Part shown: positions 36,798-46,955 of the stretch, in pieces
How the letters are laid out: each line of letters opens with the position of its first letter
How positions within the stretch are numbered: the stretch's first letter is position 1
Origin: Poecilobothrus nobilitatus
Lineage: Eukaryota > Arthropoda > Insecta > Diptera > Dolichopodidae
DNA length: 64,000 nucleotides
Assembly: GCA_947095535.1 (NCBI GenBank)
Contig: OX352773.1
Coordinates: 40,011,398-40,075,397, forward strand
Reading direction: 5' to 3'
Translations under genes and position numbers: made by a program
Notes under the pieces: model-generated
Databases searched by the model: none
The model's input: the letters and a program-made list of their open reading frames with translations, nothing else
What the model was told of the DNA's origin: nothing

Positions 36798-36841
36798 ACT
36801 CACCTGAAATGAAAAATAAAAGAAAAACAAAAATCGATTAA
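36798..36841 (-). promoter_or_regulatory. recursive splice site (ratchet point) 1
   Basis: On the minus strand, a candidate branch point TTAAT (complement of 36837-36841) is followed by a run of about 30 bases that is almost all pyrimidine (TTTTTGTTTTTCTTTTATTT and on). It ends in CAG (36806-36804) fused directly to GTGAGT (36803-36798). A 3' splice site joined to a 5' splice site with no exon between them is the defining sequence of a recursive splice site. Splicing of the upstream exon to this CAG regenerates a donor, so the intron is removed in steps. The pyrimidine tract cannot be coding exon. Strand and position agree with the second site at 50.28 kb. Confidence 0.78.
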
Positions 36842-37040
36842 TAAAATGAAAATTAAATGAAAAAATATTATTTGAAGGTTATTAGAAAAATAGCAAAAAT
36901 TTTTGTATTGCTGAAATTTTTATGTCCTTGAAAACGTTAAAACTCAAGTGAATATAAAATAAAAAATAAAATAAAAAAAAAATAAAATTAATATATACTA
37001 GTTTGTTATTTATTTAAAGTACACCAATTATTGGGCGTTG

Positions 37041-37320
37041 TGCATTAACTCCGCATGCAATAACTCCGCACTCCATAAATGCAATAATACCGCAAAAAAT
37101 AAGGCCTATTTTTTTGCGGAATTATTTCATTTTTTTGCGGACTTATTGCATTTTTATAATGCGGACTTATTTCATTATGAAATAAGTGCTCAAAATTAAA
37201 AATGCAATAATCCCGCAAAAAGTGCGAACTTATTGCAAAATAAAATAAGTCCGCACTACAAATATGCAATAAGTTCGCAAAAGATGAAATAAGTGCGCAA
37301 AAATTTGAAATAAGTTCGCA
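37041..37320. repeat. array of 13 gapless 15-mers, consensus TGMAATAAKTNCGCA, both orientations
   Basis: Plus-oriented units start at 37041, 37056, 37080, 37178, 37203, 37241, 37265, 37285 and 37306; minus-oriented units start at 37115, 37136, 37160 and 37223. Every unit is exactly 15 nt. Examples are TGCAATAAGTTCGCA (37265) and its inverted relative TGCGGACTTATTGCA (37136). Start-to-start spacing is mostly 18-25 bp. The invariant CGCA end (one unit reads CTCA) and the A-rich linkers argue for repeated binding sites rather than a simple tandem satellite. It lies between the ratchet point and a RING-finger pseudogene. A minus-strand open frame through it simply translates the repeat. Confidence 0.88.
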
Positions 37321-37397
37321 ATTCTATAAACTAAATTGAGTAAATCAAATTGAAACAACTAAATGACATTTATAAATTATGTATTTATTTATGAATG

Positions 37398-37851
37398 TTA
37401 TACAAATACTTGTATGGAATCTACTACAATCGCTCTGCAGTAGGGGCAAAAATAATTCGATTGATTTGCGGCTAAACTAGCAGCTTGTATTGAAATTTGA
37501 CAATCGCTGCATATTTTCAAATGTCGACAAGGCAAAAGAAGAATGTTTGGTACATTTACAAAGTAAATAATACATATGCTCTCATTTGTATTTGTATTAG
37601 ATGTAGGTGTATCCTCATCTTCTTCGGAATCATTCGAGTAGTTTTGAGTAGTTTCATTATCATTATCTTCTTCATAATTATCATCATCTTTAAGTTCGCA
37701 ACTCTCCCAAATTTTATTTTCTTTATATATAGCTTAGCCTTTTTAGAAATACCATTGATGTAATTTTTTCTCTTTCTAGTAGCTCATTGGCTTCTCTTAT
37801 TTTTAGCAGGTTTATGTACATTTAGCCAAATTCTAAATTGGAAAACGTCAT
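37398..37851 (-). pseudogene. RING-finger protein remnant
   Basis: The 3' part is an open frame of 111 codons (37733 down to the TAA at 37398-37400). It starts with an acidic low-complexity stretch (YEEDNDNE, then DSEEDEDT). The C-terminal RING finger follows: CIIY, then LPCRHLKICSDC, a spacer of about 16 residues, FCPYCRAI, and a short end in FV-stop. The pattern is C3HC4 except that the second cysteine of the first pair is tyrosine (CIIY). Upstream, in another frame (37851 to 37723, one internal stop), lies a segment beginning MTFSNLEFG and later EANELLEREK, which looks like a coiled coil. A frameshift joins the two. The architecture (short coiled coil, acidic linker, C-terminal RING) resembles small E3-ligase-like proteins of mobile or viral origin as well as host IAP-like tails. 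I cannot name it. Confidence 0.72.
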
Positions 37852-40800
37852 TTTACCTAATATCTTATTGTAAAAGGGACATTTTTTAACTTTTCCTTCT
37901 TTATAAAAAAAAAAAAAACGATAAATAGAGATATTTGAAACACATATATCTTGCAATACCGTGTAACCATTATGTAACCAAATCATATTTCAATTATATT
38001 TTGTTTTTGAAATTCTATGTTTTTAAAAGTCTTTTTGCGAAGTATCCTTTATGTTAAAAGTGTTTTTTTTTTTTTAAGTAACATTTTGCTATATAAGTAT
38101 ATTTTGTAAATGACCATTAGACAAAATATCTTTTTCAGAAATTGAATTAATCAAACTGGTTTGCCTTCTCGTTAGCAGCATTTAGTTGTCTTATTAATTT
38201 TTGCGTTAAAAAAGGATACATTACATTCAGGAAGTCGTATTTTACTTTGATACAAGCCCCCAGAAATATTTTAGAGATTATTAATTTAATTATTTTAAAA
38301 ATTATGTAGAGAATGAATTAATTAAACAGTGTTATTAAATAATACCTGCTTTATAACTTTCATATTATATATTTATAAGTTATATAATTATATTATAATT
38401 TGGAACTATGTTAAGATATAAAAGTTTTAATTGTTTCAAATTTCTGGAAGAAATCACATATATATATATTATATAGATTGTTATCCGTCTTTAAATTTAA
38501 AAAATTCTTTCTGGATCAGCATTTTTTTTTTTTACTTTATTTTTTAAAACTTTGTCCTTTATTTAACTCAAATTTTCTTATTTTAAATTTACCGTATATG
38601 TCTTTCCTTTTAAAACCACAAGTATTTCTTTATTTTTTGTCTTACCTAATTTTTTACCCCTAATGGCAAACAAAAAAAAAAAAAAAATTAGTGAAGAATA
38701 CTATGTTGTTTGTTCTCTTTCTTTAACTTGTCTTCTATTTCTTTTTTGGTTTTTATTTTTTTTTTGTTTTGTTTGTAAAACGCCTAAAACAAATTCTAAA
38801 AACAAAGTCTTCTTTTAATATACACCATGATTTAGAAGAAAAAAACAAAAAAAACAACAGCCACCCCTTGTCTTTTGTAAAAAATCGAAAAGAAAACTTT
38901 TGCTTATTTGTTTTGTGTATTTTTTTTTGTTATTATTTTTTTGTTTGTGAATCCTTAGCAAAAAAACAAAAAAAGAATAACGAACAAAGTTGTTAAACTT
39001 ATACGGATGAATTAATATTACTGCTGCTTATTTTAGTATGTCCTGTGCTGTGATACCTTCAAAGGGACGAAAAATCATGATGATGATCATGATGATGATG
39101 TCGACGAGGAATGACAACAACTAAATTTTTCTTTTGTTAATCATATATCCTTAGAAAACTTTTCTTATTATCATTGTATTGAATTTAAACTTGTTAAAGA
39201 TAACTTTAGTATTCTCGCAAATAATATGGATTACTTTGATGGTGTTATAAAGTTCAACTTTTGTTTAGGTAAATTAAAGAAAAAATAAACAGTTAAAAAA
39301 AACAATGTAATTTGATTTGTCCTTTAGATCAGTGAAAGCCTGCCTTCAAGTCTTGAATAAAAATAACTAAACCCTAAATAAAATTATGCCATTCTTAAGT
39401 AAAATCTTAGGTAAAAAATTTCGGGATGATAATGGAAAATGATTTTGTAAAGTCATCTATGGTATAAATGATCTTTTTAATTCATTTCTTTAAGGCATCA
39501 ATGTTTCAGTTAATTCAAAATGAACTTAAAGTTTTCTGCATTATTCATTTTACAAAGTCGTTAATTACTTAGTTGTAGTTGTAGCTATTGCTTAGGATTA
39601 TGAAACAGATATATTTTTAAACTATTTATGTATATTGCAAACCATCCTTACTTTTATTGCTAAATTTATTACATAATTACGTATATCTCATTCGGTAGAT
39701 ATGGGAATTTAGGTAATTTTAAATATTTATGACGAATAATCAGCCAAAATACAAAATAAACTATTTCCAATTGAAAATTTTAAAGTTAGACTTTCATTAA
39801 TAAATTTATTTTTCTTAATTTTATCTCATGGTAGATAAGAACCATTCTAATTTTCTATTTTGTTTTCTTTTTTATAAAAGAATCAGTTGTTTCTTCTAAA
39901 AATACACTGAATAATGAATTTCAATATCTATTCAATTTATGTTCCTAGACTTGTTGCTAGGTTTTAGGACTGTTTTGGAAATTTACTAGAGTCAAACATA
40001 AAGGATATATCTCAAAGGTTTCCTGTTCATTTAAAACTTATAAAGGTTTCCCTTTCAAAAGAGTAATATATAGTATAGACAAAATATAAAGAATTGATAT
40101 CGAATGCGATGCGCAAAAAAAAAAAAATATACTTTTGTCAAAACTATGACAATTTTCTTCAATTAATTTAAAAAAAAAAACAAAATTGCAATGAAAGCAG
40201 TTACCATATTTAGTAAAAAGTCATTATATTATTTTGTATGAACTTGAAAACAATGACATATTGACATATGGCAGTTTAAATTATCCAATATGCATTCAAC
40301 TAAACAAAAAAATTTGAAATTCTGTGGCAGTCTTTTTAATAAATATAAAATTTTTCAGTTGAATGGTGAACAAAAGATATAACAAATATCCTTAAAAGTA
40401 TCAGCATCTGTTCTAAGACAATACATATATGAATCATCATGTCATTTCATTTTCATTTTTTTAAAACAACATCTTAGCAAGGACTACGAACTTGAATTTT
40501 TTCTTCTTTTTATTTTTCTTTAGATTTAAAATCAAAATGCATTCGGTTTTTAAGAAAAACTTTACACAAATGAATCTTAGAATATTTTCTAATGCTCAAA
40601 AACTTAATGTGGAGAAGAGATAGAGCGAAAATTTTAAAAACATGTTATAAACTGTCTGGATTTTCAAAAAAATAATAATAATAATGTTAATGATTGGGAT
40701 TTGATTATTTTACAGTAAAATCATATATGACAATGAATAGTGCTAATGATAACTATTATAGTGATAATGATGATCAAAATGATATAATGTAATGTTAAAT

Positions 40801-43800
40801 AGCTTTATTTGGAATTTTTTCACGAACATAAGGATTTATCTTGATTCTTGAATAAGAAACGTGAAACATAACAAATTTAATAAATTTCTTATTTTATTTT
40901 TTATTGTGAGGATTTTCTATTTTAAGTCTTTGTTTTCTTTTTGAATGAATGTTATATGATATACTATAACTAAAATTTTCTTTTCGGTACATTATTACAA
41001 GCAAACTTGTAAAGGTTTGCATAAAAGTTGCAAGACTGTGACATTTATTTTCTAAAAAATTATTAAAAAGTTAAAAAAAATATATTTGAATTCTTTCTTT
41101 TAAAAAATAGTATTTGTATGGCTTAAATATATTTCGAATTTACAGAAATGAATACAAAATTCTTGAAGTCCTTGTGTTCTTGTGACTGCTAAGGCAACTA
41201 GAGATTAATATTATAATTACATGAAAAGTTTTTAATAAATGGTTGTAAAGGGGATTTATATAATTGAAAATACTTAATTGACTATAAAATTAAATTTTTA
41301 CATAAGGTTCCTGTAAACTTTTCCTTGTAAATTATAAGTATTTAATTGTTCATGTCATAATCGAAAATTATTATCATTGTTGTAAAGGTAAAAAGAAGTA
41401 ACTTTATTTCAGTAAATAATTTAAATATAAGTAATTAATTAGATATAATATTTTATGGTATATGGTTGTAACAAAAAGTTATATTTAAAGTAAAAATTAA
41501 AATTAAAGTTAAATACTCGACCGAGGCTTAAAAGAGTTTAGTTTAGTTTAGTTTTAATTCAATTAAAATTTGCTTATGAAAAAATTTATGCTAAGTAATA
41601 TAAGTAAAAATTATTTGTATATTTTTAGGCGTATTAATGAAGAAAATATTGAATTTTTTAATTTTAAAATCTTTTTGGTTAAAATTCTTAAAAAAAAAAA
41701 CTTTAATGAAAAAACCTAGAATTTTATGGTAAACGAAAATATTTCTTTCAAAATTTTTGGAAAATTTGCTGTGCTCTTTATAGTTGGTAACATTATGAGT
41801 TTTACAATATTTTGTTCAATATTTTGTCCACTATTTGTTGATATATATATTTCAAAAAAAAAAATTATTAGGATAGATTTTATAGTTCGTTACACAATCG
41901 GAGTTATGCGTTTTTTCCGAAATATGTATAAATACCAGTAATTCAATTTAAGTTTTTATTTTTTCAAGATTTTTTCCTAAAAAGTTTTTTTTTTATTTCA
42001 TTAACTCTAAAAAAATTTTGGCTTTCAAGATTTTTTTTCGAAAATTTTTTCTATGTTTATTTCCTTCGGTAATTCAAATGAAAATTCGTAAAAGTACAAA
42101 ACGAATTCCATATTTTTGAAGAGATAGATAAACGCTTTTTTTTTATATTTTATACTTTTTAAAAATTTTATAAATTTATAATTTAATAAGAGCAATAAAT
42201 TTATTTTTTTTTTTGTTAAAAGAAAAATCAAAATTTAAATGCTTTCCCTCTTTTTGTGGTACATAAATCCTTTCACAAAAATGAAAGAAATTACAATTAC
42301 AAAACGGAAATAAATTAGGGGTTCCTTTAAAATGGTGTATGGAATTTGAATTATGTAATAAAAGGTATTTTTTTCTCGTTTCCCTTTTATTTAATAAAAA
42401 AAAAAAACCACATACAAACAAAAATACTATTAATAAAATTAATATCCTTATCTGATTTTTTCTTTTAATTTTTTTTAATAAAAATTTTTTTTTTCTTTTA
42501 ATTTTCAATAATAAATATATACGAAAAATCGGACATTTTTAGGTAAGTTTGCCCTTATATTGCACTATTTTCTTCTTTCCCTTCTATTTACCTGTACAAA
42601 CTTACTGGCTTTCCTTTTATATTTTGTTTTCTTATATAATAAAAAGGATAAATTCTTCGGTTTCAACATTTTTTTTTTTTTTGAATTCTGGAACTAACTA
42701 ATAAATTATTCACTCAGGCATAAGTAATAATTTAACTTAAAATATTAATGAATAAAACAAAATGTAATAGGAAGAAATAGACTTTTAAAAAAAAGGATTT
42801 TATTTAATAAAAAAAAAATCCTGTTTTCAGGTCAGAAAAAAAAAAAATATTGAAAATTTTCTTCTAAAAATTTTTGTTATATTTTTTGATTTTATTTTCG
42901 AATTCAATTTTAATGTCATTATTTGTCTGAAATATTGCACGTTATAAGTTGTACTTTTACAGTGGTGTGCGTTTATACAGTGATTGTGCAAATACTATTG
43001 ATTAGTATTCTTTATTGATTTATTCTATTGTATTTTAATTTTTATTAGTATGTATAATTGAATTACTGCTTCAGGAAGTTTCCAAAATGTAGTGAAAAAT
43101 CAACTACAACTAGTTATACTTGAACAGCTTATTTTTCATTTTATTTTAAGATAAAATATTATCTTAAGATATCGTCAAAGGATTTTATTTCAATAAAAGA
43201 ACAAAAAAGAAACAAGGATATGTTATCAAAATAAGATAATACTTTTAATATTTTGTTACTGTATGAAAGGAGTATTATTTAAGTTCGTATTTTTTTGTAA
43301 GGTTTTATTAGTCTTTCATTATTAGAAAAAACTAATTGTGATATACAATGTACAAATCATAATTTTGATTCAGTTTGAGACTCTGAATCAGAATTACTCT
43401 GAATCTGAGTCTTGAATCAGAATTACAAAAAAAAATATTTTTTTTTTTACTTTTTTATGTTTTGGTTTTGTGTATGTCCTGATTATATAATACGTAACAC
43501 GCTAGTAAATTTTTCCTTATTTTTTTTTTTGAATCTTTCGTTTTGATTTTTGTTTTGTTTTATTTTAACGTTAAATTATGAAGTCAATTATTTTTGTAAG
43601 ACTCAAAAATTGCATTAAAAAGTAGAAAAGTATTAAAAATATAGAATTGAGGAGAAGCCTAGAATAGAACTGGTTATAGCCTTTCTAATTATATAAATAA
43701 AAATAAAAAAAAAAACAAAAAACACACGATTCTGAAAACACAAAATTTTTTTAAATCTCTATGAGTTTAAATTTTATTCAAAACCCTGTTTAAATTTTCT

Positions 43801-44089
43801 CAATCAAAATCCTTTTTATTTTCCACTTAAATAAACTTACGTGTTTTTTAGATAATTAATTAATTTTTTTAATAATCTGCTATTAAAATAGTATACAAAA
43901 CGTTCTAAAAATTCATATATTTATATTACTTATAATGCCATAAATAATCTTTAAGGCAAACTAACAAATTTTTTGAAAATTACTTTAAAGGAAGTTTAGT
44001 TCCAGAAATCATTTTTCTAAATGTATTTTGAAGGTTCTTAGCTTTAAAGTATGTGTGACATTTGAAGTTTTAACTTGATAAAGACAGAT
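37852..44089. other. AT-rich non-coding DNA
   Basis: No gene recognised. Contents are a GAT-repeat patch (39075-39101), preceded by GGGACGAAAAA and possibly an orphan LINE tail; a 14-bp direct repeat TGAATCAGAATTAC at 43384-43397 and 43413-43426; and many poly-A/T tracts. The 110-codon minus-strand frame at 42176-42508 is K/F/L-rich with one hydrophobic run; I treat it as chance. A plus-strand AG|GTAAGT at 42541-42548 has a weak pyrimidine tract. Confidence 0.7.
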
Positions 44090-44214
44090 GGTCGTATGCA
44101 TAAAACTGAGCTTGAACTCAAAGCTTACTTTTGCAAACAAAAATGCGAGTTCAAGCGCAAATTTTGTATGAAAAAGTGAGGTTTGAGTTCAAGCTCATTT
44201 TTATGCATTCGACC
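44090..44214. repeat. 125-bp near-perfect foldback element
   Basis: The arms 44090-44135 and 44169-44214 are inverted copies, with 41 of 46 positions matching by hand alignment. They begin GGTCG and include ATGCATAAAA and GAGCTTGAACTCAAA. The 33-nt loop contains a further GAGTTCAAGC (44147-44156), a third copy of the arm core. The unit could be a foldback MITE, a target-site-free hairpin element, or the source of a hairpin RNA. No clear target duplication is seen. No transcript signals can be read from sequence alone. Confidence 0.85.
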
Positions 44215-45003
44215 CAGAGTCTCATAACTGATAATGTGTGCTCGAAGAGATGAAAAAATTTATCAAAGTTTATTTTTAATGAGCTACTGTTCATTTTTCG
44301 TGTTCATATTCTTTTTTCATAACCATTTGTGCAAGTCTTTTTTCAGATCTAAAAATATTTTAACTTACACTTACAAGTAATTAAATTTTTTAAAATAGCA
44401 ACTAAGATATGTTATTACATTAAAAATAATTTTCCATTTTACTAAATATTAATTTAAAATAATAAAGAGAATATAATTTAAAATGTCGAATTCATATTTC
44501 TTTTAAATCTTAAGAGATTTTTGTTTTTGTTTTAAATTTAATAATAACTATTCATTTTTTCATTAATATTTATTATTTTTTTTAAATAAAATTATTTTTC
44601 TTTCAAAAAAAAAAAAAATATATATATAAATACATATATATAAAATTAATGGTAAAAGGAAAATATCTTATTATTTTTCTGTCATGGTTATATTGCTCTT
44701 TTTACGATTTTCCTTAAAATTATGGATTTCCCGGTATATGTAACAGAATTACGTGAAAAAAAAATATATAATATAAAGTATATGAAAAAGAAATAAAAAA
44801 ATATAAAAAAAAAAAAAAATTTAAAACTTTTTCCATTGTGCATTTGTAAATATTTAAAGGATGCAGATACATATAATAATAATAAAAATTCCGTTTTTTT
44901 CTCCCAAACCTTTATATAAAAGCGGATGCACATACTTAATATTACTGGTATAAAATTTTTTTAGAACTATGCATTTATATATGAATATGATGTGTAGTGT
45001 GTA
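44215..45003. other. AT-rich non-coding DNA, no gene seen
   Basis: Poly-A/T and TATA alternations only. Confidence 0.75.
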
Positions 45004-45264
45004 TACAGGATGTCACATTTAGATTTTATTTTTCTACAATATATTGCTGCTGTATTAGATGACACATTAACTGTTGATTCGACAAGGTATTTTGACACTT
45101 TAAGAAAAAAAACCTATAGATTAGTGGGATCATTAAGGATTTTTAGTTTGTATGGATCCGTAAACACTAAACCGTTTGATTTCACTCAAAGCTATTTATT
45201 AAATAATATAAAAAGTTTATTCTGCAGCTGCAGATTTTTTTTTTTGAATTGAAACAACCCTGTA
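45004..45264. mobile_element. short element with imperfect CAGGnTGT ends
   Basis: The left end TATACAGGATGTCACA (from 45002) and right end TTGAAACAACCCTGTATA (45249-45266) are imperfect inverted repeats flanked by TA. The interior is less AT-rich than the surroundings, with an 80-codon open frame (45010-45252) that lies almost exactly within the element and has balanced composition, but I recognise no domain. It could be a MITE or the worn end of a larger element. Confidence 0.5.
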
Positions 45265-46518
45265 TAATCGTATTTTCGTATACAAAAAAAAAAAAAAACA
45301 AATTTATTATTAAAAAGAAATCATTTTAGTAATTGAACGTTTTCTTGTCTTAAATAATTTTTTAGATATATGCTTAAGTTTAGTTTTTTGTTTTTTTGTT
45401 TTGTTTTGTTTTGTGTATCCTTTTTGTTTTTTATTTTATAAAACTACACGTAACCTTCAAAATGTTCATGAACGAGCGAACTAAAATTTTCTCATATCCT
45501 GACAATTTTATTTTTTTTATAAGGAAACAGAAAAATAATAAAAGGAAAAGGAATAAAAAAAAAACTACTACAAAAATAAAATCCAAATAATAAAGATTCA
45601 CTTGCAACAAAGTTTTTTTTTGAAAAAATCAGAAAAAGAAAAAAAAAAAATTATAGAAAATATAAAAATAAAATTTATACGGTTATAAAAATTGTAGTTT
45701 TCTTTATATGAGATTACAGTTGCAACTCAGTAATGTGTAATATAAAAAACAAAAAAAAAAAAAACGGCGAAATAACAAAAATCTATAAAAAAATATCTAT
45801 TTTTTGATAAGAATAATATAAGGTACAAAAAAAAAAACAAAAAATAAACCCAGGATATACGTTGTATAACAAGGAATATCCTATACTGTTATTTTTATTT
45901 TAAAGGTATTTATGTCATAATTTTTTCGTTTCGTTGTTTTTTTTTTTTTTGAATCACCTGCATATGTTATCTTTGTCAGAATTTCACCTCGTTATTTCCT
46001 TTGTCGTGTAAATATTGGTTTGGTAACAACACTAAGTAAAGTCGATTTTAAACGAAACGAATAAAAAAAAATTTACAAAAACCACGACAAAAAAAACAAA
46101 ATAAAAATATAAAACAATATAACAAAAAAAAAAAAAAATTAAATAATGTTATTTTACAGTTATTTGATGGTGCAAAAGCTGATAAGAAAACTGTTTTCAA
46201 TTTTTTTTCTTTATTATTTTTTATAGAAAATAATAGTGAAAAAAAAAAAAATTACACCACGATATAATAAAGTTATATATTTTTTTAGTTTTTATTTATG
46301 ACATGTTTGTATAAAGGTGTTTATATACTGACATCCATTGGAGAAAAAAAAAATAGTACAGTATAATATACAAGAAAGGTATTTTGTTATTAACAGTAAT
46401 GTATAGAAGGTGTTAAAGAAACCATGATAAGATTATATTCGAAAGAGTTTTCAGTTAAGAAAATTTTACATTAATAACTTGAAATTTAAAGTATTGAAAT
46501 GTAAAACTCTTCATTTAA
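45265..46518. other. AT-rich non-coding DNA, no gene seen
   Basis: Poly-A/T tracts and TTTTG runs (about 45399-45415). A 64-codon K/N/T-rich frame is not credible. Confidence 0.75.
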
Positions 46519-46690
46519 CCAATTAAGTAGTGCTAAAGCGATTTTTTTTTAGTTCTCAAGCCTAAGATTCAAATTCTGAACATGTCATTTAGAAATAAAT
46601 AATACATAACTGTATAAAATTAATATATGATAGTATTATGATCACATTCTTGAAATTTTTTCCAGTTATTTATAATCGGAAAAAATAAAA
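46519..46690 (+). repeat. tRNA-like repeat family D, copy 1
   Basis: Shows an A-box-like TTAAGTAGTGCTAAAGCG (46523-46540) and a B-box-like AGATTCAAATTC (46565-46576). A body with AAATAAATAATA, TTGAAATTTTTTCCAGTTATTTATAATCGGAAAAA-type blocks follows in the same order as copy 2 at 46763-46955. Both are probably relics of one tRNA-derived SINE family distinct from copies 1-3. Confidence 0.6.
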
Positions 46691-46762
46691 ATATGTTTAG
46701 GTCCTTTTAAATTTAGGTACCAGAACAGAGTTTCATTTATCCGTTATATTATCATTGAGATC

Positions 46763-46955
46763 AATTGAGAATTGTTGAAGTTGTTAATATTTCAGCCGAA
46801 AGATCCAAGGTTCAAATTTCGATCAGGTCATATACAAATAAATAATATAACTATATAGAGAATTAATAATTATGGAAATATCCTAACGGACCATATCTCG
46901 AAATTTTGACCAATAATTTATAGCTGGGAAAAATTATAATAATAATAAATAGAAA
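46763..46955 (+). repeat. tRNA-like repeat family D, copy 2
   Basis: Aligned blocks shared with copy 1 are AAGATCCAAGGTTCAAATTT (B-box region), CAGGTCAT, AAATAAATAATA, CGAAATTTTGACCAATAATT and GGGAAAAATT, ending in TAATAATAATAAA. The A-box region is badly decayed. Its start lies about 240 bp after the start of copy 1, in the same orientation, so the pair may be a nested insertion or a tandem duplication. Confidence 0.6.

Noticed and set aside
37041..37320. CRISPR array
   Set aside because: Units are 15 nt, occur in both orientations and are separated by short A-rich linkers rather than unique spacers, in a eukaryotic context.
42176..42508. 110-codon minus-strand frame with a hydrophobic run
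   Set aside because: The K-rich start and F/L run follow directly from poly-A and poly-T tracts, so the resemblance to a membrane protein is a composition effect.
42541..42548. plus-strand AG|GTAAGT as a recursive splice site
   Set aside because: Only CATTTTT precedes it and the bases before are A/G-rich, so the acceptor half is poor.
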